The notes: generated by a model from the letters alone, not told the origin. DNA of 64,000 nt from Kaistia adipata DSM 17808 (GCF_000423225.1 NZ_KE383991.1:940217-1004216), one strand, 5' to 3'. Shown: positions 45,078 through 54,501, counted from the first letter of the stretch. Translations and numbers: made by a program.

Positions 45078-45597
45078 GACCCAACACTCCGCCTGCCCCG
45101 CGCCTCTCCCAATGCGCCGATCGGCAAAGGGTTCCGCCTCGACCCGGCTTTCCCGTCCGGGGCGACGCAACGGCACTTCGCAGGACATATGCAGCGTTCG
45201 TGCCAGTTCAATGACTAGCTGCCGAAGGAACCGGCACGGCATCGGCGGCGGGCCAGTCGTCTCCTCGTTATTGCGATCAGACTTATATTAAGGCGAACTG
45301 CGCGAAGTGCATCCCGCGCGGCCAAACATCATCGAAGAAATCCGCAACCTTCCCCGACGTAAGCAAGGGCATTGATTTCCTGTCGATGCTGAAGCATAGT
45401 TTTGTCCGCACGGGCGAAGGACCCGACGGAGACTGGACAAACGCGCGTCGGATGCTACGGCATCCGTGGGGCGGCTAGCGCGAGCACCGCACGATACCGA
45501 GAAGACGCAGAGACCTTTCCCCGACACCTGAGTGCCTGGAGTGCGCCGGCCGAGCGGAACGGCCGGTGAAGAACAGAGGAATGGGAAAGGAACAGCA
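45078..45597 (+). promoter_or_regulatory. Gene-free stretch with structured leader of the csp gene
   Basis: No gene is supported over this 520 bp. The right half would form the long 5' leader usual for cold-shock genes. It holds a 7-bp hairpin with a UNCG-type loop (CGGATGC-TACG-GCATCCG, 45449-45466) and a second dyad CCGGCCG (45546-45552) with CGGCCGG (45560-45566). AAAGGAA lies before the csp ATG. The left part shows nothing clear. Confidence 0.45.
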
Positions 45598-45810
45598 ATG
45601 CGACAGTCAGGAACTGTCAAGTTCTTCAACGCTTCGAAGGGCTTCGGCTTCATTACGCCGGACGACGGCGGCAAGGACGTGTTCGTGCATGTCACGGCCG
45701 TCGAGCGTTCCGGCTTGACGAACCTCAATGACGGCATGCGCATCACGTTCGAGACCGAACCGGACAAGCGCGGCAAGGGACCCAAGGCGGTCGACCTGCA
45801 GCCGGGCTAG
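45598..45810 (+). CDS. CspA-family cold-shock protein
   Basis: A 70-residue single cold-shock domain with both RNA-binding motifs: KGFGFI (RNP1, in NASKGFGFITP) and VFVHVTAV (RNP2). It melts or stabilises RNA structure. The long leader and the terminator directly after the gene suggest a monocistronic mRNA controlled at the RNA level. Which of the cell's several Csp it is cannot be told. Confidence 0.93.
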   Translation: MRQSGTVKFFNASKGFGFITPDDGGKDVFVHVTAVERSGLTNLNDGMRITFETEPDKRGKGPKAVDLQPG

Positions 45811-46155
45811 GCTGGGCCATCTCACTGAAGAATAAGAAAGAAAGCCGCCGGCCATGCCCGGCGGCTTTTGCTTTCCGACGCCACCGACTAGTGAGCCGCA
45901 TAACCAGTGTCCACAATTCCGACACTTGCGTTAGCGAAAAGTCATCGCGCAATTCTACAGGCTGCCTATATACTGATTCACAATGAAGATTCGCGCTGCT
46001 CCTTCATGCGCCAGTGTTGAGCGTGACATGCGGACCGATGTTTCCGCCGGCGGCGGAGCCGATGTTGCTCAACACGCGCCTGGGACCCGGAGATCTGCTT
46101 TCGGCAGTCGTTTAGTTGCGTTGCGTATCCACCCGATCAAGCGCGAGGGTCGGCC
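45811..46155 (+). other. Gene-free stretch between csp and ybjN-like genes
   Basis: After the csp terminator (45841-45875) no gene is supported. A TATACT hexamer near 45970 may be a -10 without a good -35. Downstream, GTGTTGAGC (46014-46022) pairs with GCTCAACAC (46067-46075) around a GC-rich inner dyad, so the leader may fold. Confidence 0.4.
45841..45875 (+). terminator. Terminator of the csp gene
   Basis: Arms AAAGCCGCCGG (45841-45851) and CCGGCGGCTTT (45858-45868), 6-nt loop, tail TTTTGCTTT. Confidence 0.88.
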
Positions 46156-46659
46156 ATGAGCCTCATCGACTTCGAAACCGAAGACCGCCAGTCTAATCCA
46201 GTCGACATGATCGAACATATCGCCGGGCTCAATGACTGGAGCTTCGAGCGTTCGGCCGACGACGAGATCACGATCTCGATCGCCGGCGGCTGGTGCGACT
46301 ATCACGTCTCCTTCTCCTGGATGGAGGACATGGAGGCCGTGCACCTCGCCTGCGCCTTCGACCTCAAGGTGACGGAACCGCGCAAGACCGAGGTGATGCG
46401 CCTGCTCTCGCTCGTCAACGAGCAGCTCTGGATTGGCCATTTCGACCTCTGGAGCAAGGAAGGCGTCGTCATGTACCGGCAGACGCTGCTGCTCGCCGGC
46501 GGCGCCGAACCGAACAGCCGCCAGGTCGAGGGCCTGCTCGAGAACGCCATCGAGAGCTGCGAGCGCTACTACCAGGCCTTCCAGTTCGTCGTCTGGGCCG
46601 GCAAGTCCGCGTCCGAGGCGCTCGAGACGGTGCTGTTCGAGACCGTCGGCGAAGCCTGA
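46156..46659 (+). CDS. YbjN domain-containing protein
   Basis: A 167-residue cytoplasmic protein with the YbjN fold, related to type III secretion chaperones. Signatures are DDEITISIAGGWCDYHVSFS and LVNEQLWIGHFDLWSKEG. In alphaproteobacteria it commonly precedes proC, as here (138-bp gap). E. coli YbjN affects motility and stress traits, but a mechanism is not established. GAGGG lies 6 nt before the ATG. Confidence 0.86.
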   Translation: MSLIDFETEDRQSNPVDMIEHIAGLNDWSFERSADDEITISIAGGWCDYHVSFSWMEDMEAVHLACAFDLKVTEPRKTEVMRLLSLVNEQLWIGHFDLWSKEGVVMYRQTLLLAGGAEPNSRQVEGLLENAIESCERYYQAFQFVVWAGKSASEALETVLFETVGEA

Positions 46660-46797
46660 CGCAACGGCCGGCGCGGCATCGCGGCGCCGGTCCACCCCCT
46701 CCGATCCGAGGCGCCTTCCGCCCGCCCGGCGTCTTTCGTTCCGCCGCCGACACGCGTAGAGAGGAGCCTTCCACTCCTCGAGAACGAGTTCGGCCGC

Positions 46798-47622
46798 ATG
46801 TCCCTTTCCGTCCTGTCGCCCTCCGCTCCCATCGTCCTCATCGGCGCCGGCAAGATGGGCGGCGCCCTGCTGACGGGCTGGCTGGCCGGCGGCCTCGATC
46901 CGAAGGCGGTGGTCGTCGTCGACCCGAACCCGCCGGCCGAGACGCTGGACCTGCTGGCCAAGCACGGCATTGCCCACGCCGCCAGCGCTCCCGGCGGCGT
47001 CACGGCGCGCGTCCTGCTGCTCGCCGTCAAGCCGCAGATGATGGGCGCGGCGCTGCCGGCCGTGCGCGACCTGATCGGACCCGGCACCGTGACCGTGTCG
47101 ATCGCCGCCGGTACGACGATCGCGACGCTCGAAACGGCGCTCGGCGGCGCGATCGTTCGTACCATGCCGAACACGCCCGCCCAGGTCGGCCGCGGCATGA
47201 CCGGCGCCTTCGCCAACCCCGCCGTGACCGAAGCTGACCGCGCGCTCGTCGGCGCGCTGCTGGCCGCGGTGGGCGAGGTCGGCTGGGTCGAGAACGAAGG
47301 CCTGATCGACACGGTGACGGCGGTGTCCGGTTCCGGGCCGGCCTATGTCTTCCTGCTCGTCGAAACGCTCGCCGCCGCCGGCGTTGCCGCTGGCTTCACG
47401 CCGGAACTCGCCGCCCGCTTCGCCCGCCAGACCATCGTCGGCGCCGGCGAGCTTCTGAACCAGTCGCCGCTCCCCGCCGACACGCTGCGCAAGAACGTCA
47501 CCTCGCCGGCCGGCACGACCGCGGCCGCGCTCGACGTGCTGATGGCGGCGGACGGGCTGGAGCCGCTGATGGTCCGCGCCGTCGCCGCCGCCAAGCGCCG
47601 GGCGGAGGAACTGGCCGGCTGA
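46798..47622 (+). CDS. proC: Pyrroline-5-carboxylate reductase
   Basis: Last step of proline synthesis: NAD(P)H reduction of pyrroline-5-carboxylate. The 274-residue enzyme has the Rossmann motif IGAGKMGGALLTGWL at about 14-28, MPNTPAQVGRGMTG, and the C-terminal signature (VTSPAGTTAAALDVL). Length matches the family. It follows the YbjN gene and precedes a TetR gene on the same strand. Confidence 0.94.
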   Translation: MSLSVLSPSAPIVLIGAGKMGGALLTGWLAGGLDPKAVVVVDPNPPAETLDLLAKHGIAHAASAPGGVTARVLLLAVKPQMMGAALPAVRDLIGPGTVTVSIAAGTTIATLETALGGAIVRTMPNTPAQVGRGMTGAFANPAVTEADRALVGALLAAVGEVGWVENEGLIDTVTAVSGSGPAYVFLLVETLAAAGVAAGFTPELAARFARQTIVGAGELLNQSPLPADTLRKNVTSPAGTTAAALDVLMAADGLEPLMVRAVAAAKRRAEELAG

Positions 47623-47695
47623 TCGGTCGCGGGCCGCGGGCTTCTCGCCTCGGCATCCACTCCCTAGATGAACAGTCTGAGAAGGAGATCCGACC

Positions 47696-48391
47696 ATGGC
47701 CAAAGCAGCCCGCACGCCCGACCCGGCCGATCGCATCACGGATGCGTTCCTCGCGCTTCTGGCCGAAAAGCCCTTTGCCGAGATCGGCCTCGGCGAGATC
47801 GCGACCCGCGCCGGCGTCTCGCTTGGCGACCTACGCGCGGCCTTCGACGGCAAGATCGACATTCTGGCCGCCTTCGTCCGCCGCATCGACCGCGCCGTGC
47901 TCGACGCGGCGGAAGCGCCCTCGCCCGAGGAGACGGCGCGCGACCGGCTGTTCGATCTCATCATGACGCGGCTGGACACGCTCGCACCCTACCGGATGGC
48001 GGTCGGTCACATCGCCGATTCCGCCCGCCGCGATCCCGGTCTCGCGCTCTGCCTGAACCGGCTGGCGCTCGACAGCGCCCGCTTCATGCTCGCGGCAGCG
48101 GACATATCGACCGGCGGCCTGCGCGGCGCGGCCAGGGCGCAGGGCTTCGTCGTGATGCTGTCACGCATCCTGCCCGTCTGGCGCACCGACGAGGACCCCG
48201 ATCTCTCGCGCACCATGGCGGCCGTCGACCGGGCGCTCGAGAGAGCCGAGCACTGGTCACGACGCGGCGACCGCGCCGTCGATCTACTCTGCAAGGTCGG
48301 CCGCAAGTTCGACCGCCGGCGCTCGAAGCCTTCGACACGTCGCCACGGGCGCCACGGCGCCGAGCCGGAAGGCGCCGCCCCGACGGCCTGA
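47696..48391 (+). CDS. TetR-family transcriptional regulator
   Basis: A 231-residue repressor-type protein with an N-terminal three-helix HTH ([20 protein letters not shown] at about 26-45) and a helical ligand-binding domain. The C-terminal 40 residues are Arg-rich and disordered. The target is unknown; it could act on the neighbouring csaA or on itself. AAGGAG lies 8 nt before the ATG. Confidence 0.82.
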   Translation: MAKAARTPDPADRITDAFLALLAEKPFAEIGLGEIATRAGVSLGDLRAAFDGKIDILAAFVRRIDRAVLDAAEAPSPEETARDRLFDLIMTRLDTLAPYRMAVGHIADSARRDPGLALCLNRLALDSARFMLAAADISTGGLRGAARAQGFVVMLSRILPVWRTDEDPDLSRTMAAVDRALERAEHWSRRGDRAVDLLCKVGRKFDRRRSKPSTRRHGRHGAEPEGAAPTA

Positions 48392-48453
48392 CGCCCGACT
48401 TGACGCCGTACCGTGCCGTGCTACCCGTTCGGGTCCACGAATGGAGAGACCGC

Positions 48454-48807
48454 ATGCACGCGCCCGCACCGAAGACGATCAGCTTCGACGATTTTCTCAA
48501 GGTCGACATCCGGGTCGGCACGATCGTCGAGGCGGCTCCCTTTCCCGAGGCGCGCAAGCCGGCGATCAAGCTGGTGATCGATTTCGGGCCGGAGATCGGC
48601 CGCAAGAAGTCGTCGGCGCAGATCACCAAATACTATCAGCCGGAAGAACTGATCGGACGACAGGTGATGGCGGTCGTGAACTTCCCGCCGCGGCAGATCG
48701 GCCCGTTCATGTCCGAGGTGCTGACGCTCGGCATGCCCGATGCGGACGGCGACGTCGTGCTGACGGCGGTCGAGCGCGCCGTGCCGGATGGCGGCCGGCT
48801 GTTCTGA
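48454..48807 (+). CDS. csaA: tRNA-binding protein CsaA family
   Basis: A 117-residue OB-fold protein homologous to the C-terminal tRNA-binding domain of methionyl-tRNA synthetase. Signatures are [20 protein letters not shown] and the MSEVLTLG end. Bacillus CsaA has chaperone-like activity and binds tRNA. GGAG lies 8 nt before the ATG. The length is usual. Confidence 0.9.
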   Translation: MHAPAPKTISFDDFLKVDIRVGTIVEAAPFPEARKPAIKLVIDFGPEIGRKKSSAQITKYYQPEELIGRQVMAVVNFPPRQIGPFMSEVLTLGMPDADGDVVLTAVERAVPDGGRLF

Positions 48808-48889
48808 GCACGGTGTGTTCACCCCGCCGCGACTGTCGGCAAACGGGACGGGCGACTAGATAACGGTATCAACCAGAGGTCATGACGCC

Positions 48890-49729
48890 ATGAGCAGCCC
48901 TGATACCGAGACGACCAGCCCGACCGGCCTCCCCTTCGCGCTCACCCGCCCGATCCATGTCGCCGAAGTGGGCCTCAAGGCGCACGACGTCGAGAAGGTC
49001 GCCGACTACTACCGCGCCATCCTCGGCCTCGAGACCCTGGCCGGCCCGGCGGGCAGCGTCGTGCTCGGCGCCGGCGGCGTGCCGCTGCTCAACATCGACC
49101 CCGCGCCGCGCGGCGCGCTGCCAGACGATACGCGCCAGGCCGGGCTGTTCCACACCGCCTTCCTGATGCCGACCCGCGCCGATCTCGGCCGCTGGATCCT
49201 CCATGCGAGCGAGAGCCGCCTGCCGGTCGACGGCATGGCCGACCACCTGGTCAGCGAGGCCTTCTACCTGACCGACCCGGAAGGCAACGGCGTCGAGATC
49301 TACTCCGACCGCCCGGCCGACAGCTGGGACTGGGACGGCGACAGTGTGCGCATGGCAACCGATCCGCTCGACGTCAACGCCATCGTCGCGGCGCTCGACG
49401 ATCCGGCAGCGCGCTGGAACGGCGCGCCGGAACTCCTGCGCATCGGGCACGTGCATCTGCGCGTGGGCGACGCCCGCGCCGCGTCGGACTGGTGGCAGTC
49501 CGAAGTGGGATTGCAGCAGGTGACGGCGATGCCGAGCGCGGCCTTCCTGTCGTCCGGCCGCTACCACCACCATGTCGGCGCCAACAATTGGCAGAGCCGC
49601 GGCGCCGGTCCGCGCGACCCGAACCGGAGCGGCCTCAGCTATGTGACGCTGGCCGGCAGCGGCATCGCTTCCGAGCGCGAGATCGACGATCCCTGGGGCA
49701 CGCGAATCCGGCTCCGGCCCGGCGCCTGA
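48890..49729 (+). CDS. Two-module VOC protein, catechol-2,3-dioxygenase (CatE)-like
   Basis: A 279-residue protein with two VOC modules (about 20-130 and 175-279). The first has VGLKAHDVEKVADYYRAI and the metal-type ends FHTAFLMP and GVEIYSDRP; the second has HVHLRVGDARAASDWW and HHHVGANNW. This layout matches the CatE/YfiE-like group of Firmicutes and alphaproteobacteria. Substrate unproven. It is convergent with the sensor kinase gene. Confidence 0.83.
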   Translation: MSSPDTETTSPTGLPFALTRPIHVAEVGLKAHDVEKVADYYRAILGLETLAGPAGSVVLGAGGVPLLNIDPAPRGALPDDTRQAGLFHTAFLMPTRADLGRWILHASESRLPVDGMADHLVSEAFYLTDPEGNGVEIYSDRPADSWDWDGDSVRMATDPLDVNAIVAALDDPAARWNGAPELLRIGHVHLRVGDARAASDWWQSEVGLQQVTAMPSAAFLSSGRYHHHVGANNWQSRGAGPRDPNRSGLSYVTLAGSGIASEREIDDPWGTRIRLRPGA

Positions 49730-49736
49730 ACGAACT

Positions 49737-51227
49737 TCAGGCGGGAATGCGGACGGTGGCCCTGAGGCCGCCGCCCGGCGCCTCCGACAAGGTGACGTCA
49801 CCACCATGGAAGCGGGCGATGTCGCGGGCGATCGGCAGGCCGAGACCCGTGCCGCTCTCGTCGAGATTGCGCGCCTCGTCGAGCCGGTAGAACGGCCGGA
49901 ACACCGCCTCGCGCTCCGCCTCGTCGATGCCCGGCCCGTTGTCGTCGACATGGACGACCAGCCAGCCATGCGCGTGGACGCCGTGGATCGCGATCTTGTC
50001 GCCGTGGCGACAGGCGTTCATCACCAGGTTGGAAATGCAGCGCTTGAAGTCGTTCGGGCGCAGGCTGACGATCGGGTCGCCCAGGAAATCCTGCGTCACG
50101 TCATGGCCGACACGGCGCGCGTTCTCCGCCACCTCGGCGAGCAGCGTGCCGATATTGGTCGCCGCCGTCGGTTCGTTCGCGTCGTCGCGCGCGAAGGCCA
50201 GATAGCCCTCCAGCATGCGCTGCATGTCGTCGACGTCGCGCCGCATGGCGCGGACATCGGGCGTCTCCTTGAGCAGCGCCAGCTGCAGGCGGAAGCGCGT
50301 CAGTACGGTGCGGAGATCATGGCTGACACCGGCGAGCATCGTCGTGCGCTGCTCCATCTGGCGCTCGATGCGGTGGCGCATCTCCATGAAGGCGGCGCTG
50401 GCGCGACGCACCTCGCGGGCGCCACGCGGGCTGAAATCGGCGGTCTCGCGGCCCATGCCGAAATCCTCGGCCGCGTCGGCGAGCTGCTGGATCGGCCGGA
50501 TCTGGTTGCGAAGGAAGGCGATCGCGATGGCCAACAGCACCAGGCTGGTGCCGACCATCCAGAAGATGAAGATCTCCGAATTCGACGCATAGGTCTGGCT
50601 GCGCCGCGCCAGCACGCGCAGTACCTTGTCGCCGAGCTGGATACGGATCTCGACCAGGTTGGAGCGGCCGACGGTATCGATCCAGAACGGCTTGCTGATC
50701 TGGCGACCGATCTCGCGCGAAAGTGCACTGTCGAGCAGCGAGAAGAACGGCTTCGGCGCGGCGGGCGGCAGTTGCTCGTTCGGTGCGACCGAGACGATCA
50801 AGCCGAGCCTGTCCTGCGCGATGCGGATGATCTGGGTGTAGTTCGGATCGGCCGGATAAGTGTCGATCAGGTCGACGATCGCCGCGATGTCGCGCACGGT
50901 CGCCGCGGACAGGCGCTGCGTGACCGTCTGCCAGTGCCGCTCCATGAAGACGAAGGCGACGACGGACTGCAGGATGACGATCGGCGTGATGATGATGATC
51001 AGAGCGCGCGCATAGAGGCCCTTCGGCATTGCCGCGCCGAGGCGCTTGCCGACGAAGCGGTAGGGCACCATCAGCACGTCGAACACGGGCTGGGCGCGCC
51101 GCGCCACCCGGCGCAGTGCATTGACGGCGGGCGAGCGCGCCAGGCGCCGCAGCCCCACCACGGCCGGCCACTCGTTCCACCCGCCCGTGCCGCGGCTGCG
51201 CTGGAAGGAATGCGGAGGCTTGTCCAT
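49737..51227 (-). CDS. EnvZ-like sensor histidine kinase
   Basis: A 496-residue inner-membrane kinase: a cytoplasmic N tail of about 75 residues, helix 1 (ALIIIITPIVILQSVVAFVF), a periplasmic domain to about 230, helix 2, HAMP, a HisKA box with phospho-His in GVSHDLRTVLTRF, and an ATPase domain with NLVMNACRHG, DDNGPGID and GTGLGLPIA. It lies 40 bp after its response regulator. The stimulus is unknown. Confidence 0.9.
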   Translation of the reverse strand: MDKPPHSFQRSRGTGGWNEWPAVVGLRRLARSPAVNALRRVARRAQPVFDVLMVPYRFVGKRLGAAMPKGLYARALIIIITPIVILQSVVAFVFMERHWQTVTQRLSAATVRDIAAIVDLIDTYPADPNYTQIIRIAQDRLGLIVSVAPNEQLPPAAPKPFFSLLDSALSREIGRQISKPFWIDTVGRSNLVEIRIQLGDKVLRVLARRSQTYASNSEIFIFWMVGTSLVLLAIAIAFLRNQIRPIQQLADAAEDFGMGRETADFSPRGAREVRRASAAFMEMRHRIERQMEQRTTMLAGVSHDLRTVLTRFRLQLALLKETPDVRAMRRDVDDMQRMLEGYLAFARDDANEPTAATNIGTLLAEVAENARRVGHDVTQDFLGDPIVSLRPNDFKRCISNLVMNACRHGDKIAIHGVHAHGWLVVHVDDNGPGIDEAEREAVFRPFYRLDEARNLDESGTGLGLPIARDIARFHGGDVTLSEAPGGGLRATVRIPA

Positions 51228-51267
51228 CAGCGCGCCCTCGCGCCGGCGAGGCGGCCGTCGACGCGTG

Positions 51268-51978
51268 TCACGCTTCGGTCACCAGGCGGTAGCCGATGCC
51301 GCGCACCGTCTGCAGGAAGAGCGGATTGGCGGGATCGACCTCGATCTTGCGGCGCAGCCGGTTGATCTGGACATCGATGGTGCGCTCGCCGGCCGGTTCG
51401 TCCTCGGCCAGCAGCGACAGGCGCGGCACCGTCTCGTTCGGCGTCTCGGCGAAGACGGCCATGATCTGCCGCTCGCGATCCGTCAGCCGGATCGTCTCCT
51501 GCCCGCGCCGGAGCTCGCGCCGCGCGATATGGAAGGTAAACGGCCCGAACCGGACTTGCTCGATCAGCGGCGCCGCCGGCGCGGTGCCACGCTTCAGGAT
51601 GGCGTTGATGCGAAGCAGCAACTCGCGCGGCTCGAACGGCTTGCCGAGATAGTCGTCGGCGCCGAGCTCCAGCCCCTTGATGCGGCTGTCGATCTCCGCC
51701 CGCGCCGTCAGCATCAGGATCGGCACATCCATGGTCTCGCGCAGGCTGCGCAGCAGGTCGAGCCCGTTCTCGCCCGGCATCATCACGTCGACGACCAGGA
51801 GGTCGAACGCCAGCCCGCCCAGCAGCGTCCGCGCCTCGGCCGCGTTGGCCGCGACATCGACGCGAAAGCCGTTGTCGTTCAGATAACGCGACAGAAGCGA
51901 GCGGATACGGGCGTCATCGTCGATGACCAGAAGATGCGGCGCATCATCGGCCAGGGCGTCCGTCACGACATCGCTCAT
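51268..51978 (-). CDS. petR: OmpR-family response regulator (PetR-like)
   Basis: A 236-residue two-domain regulator: a receiver with phospho-acceptor Asp in [13 protein letters not shown] and conserved Lys in DDYLGKPF, then an OmpR-type winged helix ([15 protein letters not shown] to GIGYRLV). The MarR gene 19 bp upstream and the divergent ilvE gene match the petP-petR locus of other alphaproteobacteria, which is why petR is suggested. GGAG lies 9 nt upstream. Confidence 0.87.
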   Translation of the reverse strand: MSDVVTDALADDAPHLLVIDDDARIRSLLSRYLNDNGFRVDVAANAAEARTLLGGLAFDLLVVDVMMPGENGLDLLRSLRETMDVPILMLTARAEIDSRIKGLELGADDYLGKPFEPRELLLRINAILKRGTAPAAPLIEQVRFGPFTFHIARRELRRGQETIRLTDRERQIMAVFAETPNETVPRLSLLAEDEPAGERTIDVQINRLRRKIEVDPANPLFLQTVRGIGYRLVTEA

Positions 51979-51997
51979 CTTGCATACTCCACGCGCA

Positions 51998-52534
51998 TCA
52001 CTGCTCGATCATCTGCGCGACCTTATCGCGTTCCGTCGGATCGATCATCAGCCGCAGGAAGCGCTCGGCCGCGATCCGGCCTTCCGGCCCGAGCGGCGCC
52101 AGCGCGGCGCGGATGCGCTCCACCTGCGGCTCGGTCAGCCGCTGGTCGAGCGCCCTGCCCTTCGCGGTGGCATAGAGCAGACGCTGGCGCCGGTCGACGG
52201 GCCCCGGCACCTGCTCGATATAGCCGGTGTCGATCAGCTGCTTCAGGACACGCCCGAGGCTCTGCTTGGTGATCTTCAGGATGTCGAGCAGGTCCGCCAC
52301 CCGCATGCCGGGATGGCGGTTGACGAAGTGCACGACGCGGTGATGGGCGCGGCCGAACTGGAACTTCGCCAGCACGACATCGGGATCGGAGACGAAGTCG
52401 CGATACGCATAGAAGAGAAGTTCGATCAGGACGAGCTCGGGCTGCTGCTGAATCGATAGCGGCGTTGTCACGGTCTCATCGCGCTGCACGGATACAAGTC
52501 CCTTCGAATCGGTCGCGAAATTTATGTCAGCCAT
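51998..52534 (-). CDS. petP: MarR-family regulator (PetP-like)
   Basis: A 178-residue winged-helix dimeric regulator with [20 protein letters not shown] as recognition region and [19 protein letters not shown] as the wing. It is the first gene of the petP-petR-kinase group. An inverted repeat spans its start codon, suggesting self-repression. The ATG at 52534 is chosen because family similarity begins soon after it. Confidence 0.83.
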   Translation of the reverse strand: MADINFATDSKGLVSVQRDETVTTPLSIQQQPELVLIELLFYAYRDFVSDPDVVLAKFQFGRAHHRVVHFVNRHPGMRVADLLDILKITKQSLGRVLKQLIDTGYIEQVPGPVDRRQRLLYATAKGRALDQRLTEPQVERIRAALAPLGPEGRIAAERFLRLMIDPTERDKVAQMIEQ

Positions 52535-52543
52535 ATTGACATA
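52523..52543 (-). promoter_or_regulatory. Inverted repeat spanning the petP start, MarR-type operator
   Basis: TATGTCA (52523-52529) and TGACATA (52537-52543) with a 7-bp spacer form a perfect dyad that includes the start codon. It is in the usual place and form for a MarR-family operator. Confidence 0.55.
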
Positions 52544-52788
52544 TTTCGGTTCGATTGTTACCTCTAGAACGGTCGCGGCGAAATGATCGAACGCGCCCGT
52601 CGTTTCCCACCCCGCTGGCTCTGCATGCAGGATGGTTTGCGACCGGCACATTACCGACTGTTTCGAGGCCGCGCAAAAAACCGTCGCCAGATCCGACTTT
52701 ACTTTGCCCGTCTGGCGCGAGAAGTAAGCACGATAATCAACGCCAACAGGGCGCGACCGCAGAGTGCGGCCGTTTTGGAGTGAGGAAT

Positions 52789-53676
52789 ATGAGCGCGGTT
52801 CCCTTCGACCAGAAAGATGGCTGGATCTGGATGAACGGATCCTTCGTCCCCTGGAAGGACGCGAAGATTCACGTACTCACCCATGGCCTGCACTATGCCA
52901 GCGCGGTGTTCGAAGGCGAGCGCGCCTATGGCGGCGAGATCTTCAAGCTGCGCGAGCACACCGAGCGCCTGTTCCACTCGGCCGAAATCCTCGACTTCAA
53001 GATCCCGTACACGCTGGACGAGATCGACGAGGCCTGCAAGGCGACGCTGACCAAGAACGGGCTGGTCGACGGCTATCTGCGCCCGATCGCCTGGCGCGGC
53101 AGCGACGCGCTCGGCGTCTCGGCCCAGAAGAACAAGATCAACGTCGCCATCGCCGCCTGGGAATGGCCGTCCTACTTCACCCCCGCCGAGCGCCTGAAGG
53201 GCATCCGTCTCGACTGGGCGAAGTATCGCCGCCCCGACCCGAAGACGGCGCCGTCGCTCGCCAAGGCGTCGGGCCTCTACATGATCTGCACGATCTCGAA
53301 GCATGCCGCCGAGAGCCGCGGCTATGCCGACGCGCTGATGCTCGACTGGGAAGGCAACGTTGCCGAGGCGACCGGCGCCAACGTCTTCTTCGTCAAGGAC
53401 GGCGTCATCCATACGCCGCTGGCCGACCGCTTCCTGAATGGCATCACCCGCCAGACCGTGATCGGCCTCGCCAAGGCCAAGGGGATCGAGGTGGTCGAGC
53501 GCCGCATCGCTCCGGAAGAACTGTCGACCTTCACCGAATGCTGGCTGTGCGGCACCGCCGCCGAAGTCACCCCGGTCTCGGAGATCGGCGAGTACAAGTT
53601 CACGCCCGGCAAGATCAGCGCCGACCTGATGCAGGCCTATACGGACCTGGTCCAGCCGGCCAAGGTCTCGGCCTGA
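52789..53676 (+). CDS. ilvE: Branched-chain amino acid aminotransferase
   Basis: A 295-residue fold-type IV PLP enzyme catalysing the last step of Leu, Ile and Val synthesis. The PLP Lys lies in YLRPIAWRG/SLAKASGLYM context (Lys of LAKASGLYM), with EGNVAEATGANVFFV and GITRQTVIGLAK binding cofactor. GAGGAA precedes the ATG at 52789. It is divergent from petP and has its own terminator. Confidence 0.93.
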   Translation: MSAVPFDQKDGWIWMNGSFVPWKDAKIHVLTHGLHYASAVFEGERAYGGEIFKLREHTERLFHSAEILDFKIPYTLDEIDEACKATLTKNGLVDGYLRPIAWRGSDALGVSAQKNKINVAIAAWEWPSYFTPAERLKGIRLDWAKYRRPDPKTAPSLAKASGLYMICTISKHAAESRGYADALMLDWEGNVAEATGANVFFVKDGVIHTPLADRFLNGITRQTVIGLAKAKGIEVVERRIAPEELSTFTECWLCGTAAEVTPVSEIGEYKFTPGKISADLMQAYTDLVQPAKVSA

Positions 53677-53714
53677 ACGAGATCCCTGGATCCAACGATC
53701 CAAGGCAGAACACG

Positions 53715-53749
53715 AAAACGGCCGGAGCTCGCTCCGGCCGTTTTTCTTT
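53715..53749 (+). terminator. Terminator of ilvE
   Basis: Arms AACGGCCGGAG (53717-53727) and CTCCGGCCGTT (53732-53742) with a CTCG loop and the tail TTTTTCTTT. Confidence 0.9.
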
Positions 53750-53758
53750 GTCCAGAGT

Positions 53759-54094
53759 TCAGACGGATTGCGCCGAGAGCTCCGTTCGCCAGTGCAGGCA
53801 GCGTTCCTTCAGCAGCGCGTCGCGGATATAGGGCAGCTCTTCCGGCTCCAGCCGTTCCAGCACGTCCAGCCGGAAGGCCGCGGCGCCATGCCGGTCCCAT
53901 TCCAGCTGCAGGCTCTTCACCGTGCAGCTGCCCAGTCCGAGCGTGAACCAGAGCCGGTTCTCGATCGCATCGAGATTGAGGGACTTGCCGACCCAGACCG
54001 TACCGGTCGCGGCGTTGCGGACGGCGTAGATTCCGACCGCCTCTTCCCGCTTCTTGTAGGCGGAAACCGCCGCCTTCCGCGCGTCGCGCTGCAT
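53759..54094 (-). CDS. GIY-YIG nuclease family protein
   Basis: A 111-residue small GIY-YIG-like protein: GIYAVRNAATGTVWVGKSLN carries the GIY and the WVG (YIG-type) strands, with Arg in ENRLWF and the acidic residues later (ERLEPEELPYI). The catalytic Tyr of YIG is replaced by Trp, so nuclease activity is uncertain. The start at 54094 has GGAG 7 nt upstream; an ATG 24 nt farther lacks one. Direct repeats lie in its promoter region. Confidence 0.75.
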   Translation of the reverse strand: MQRDARKAAVSAYKKREEAVGIYAVRNAATGTVWVGKSLNLDAIENRLWFTLGLGSCTVKSLQLEWDRHGAAAFRLDVLERLEPEELPYIRDALLKERCLHWRTELSAQSV

Positions 54095-54154
54095 CTGTCC
54101 GCTCCATCGCCGTTCCATACGGCACGCACCGCGATTTCGCGGCGCCGGAGCGTT

Positions 54155-54195
54155 TTACCCGGGCAATATAGGGCCGTCAATATTACCCGGATATA
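54155..54195 (-). promoter_or_regulatory. Twin TTACCCGG motifs ahead of the GIY-YIG gene
   Basis: TTACCCGG occurs at 54155-54162 and 54183-54190, 28 bp apart, each followed by ATATA or nearly so. The first extends to TTACCCGGGCAA, one base off a 12-bp palindrome. The surrounding DNA is AT-rich in a high-GC genome, as at a promoter. Confidence 0.45.
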
Positions 54196-54204
54196 ATAAA
54201 GCGA

Positions 54205-54501
54205 TCAGCGCTCTTCCGGCGACGGCGCGGCGACGACGTGGCCCTGGGTCAGCACGGCGAGCTTGGCCTCGAGTTCCGCCACCCGCGCCGCGAGCGCCTC
54301 GTTCTCGGCGCGCGACTTCTGCGCCATTTCGCGCACGACGTCGAACTCATCGCGCTTGACGAAATCCATGTCGGCGAAGAGGCGCTCGGCCTGGTGCTTC
54401 ATTACCGTTTCCGCTTCGCGCTTGACGCCCTGCGCCATGCCCGCGGCATCGGTCATCAGCTTGGCGAATTCGTCGAACAGCCGGTTCGGGGTCGTGTTCA
54501 T
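54205..54501 (-). CDS. ubiK: Accessory factor UbiK family protein
   Basis: A 98-residue coiled-coil protein that aids aerobic ubiquinone synthesis in the Ubi complex. The N-terminal amphipathic part (NRLFDEFAKLMTDAAGMAQG) and the C-terminal coiled coil (ENEALAARVAELEAKLAVL) match UbiK/YqiC (BMFP domain). GGAGG lies 6-7 nt before the ATG. It is divergent from lgt, as in related genomes. Confidence 0.88.
   Translation of the reverse strand: MNTTPNRLFDEFAKLMTDAAGMAQGVKREAETVMKHQAERLFADMDFVKRDEFDVVREMAQKSRAENEALAARVAELEAKLAVLTQGHVVAAPSPEER

Noticed and set aside
45960-45985. TATACT near 45970 as a full promoter of the ybjN-like gene
   Set aside because: No acceptable -35 hexamer lies 16-18 bp upstream.
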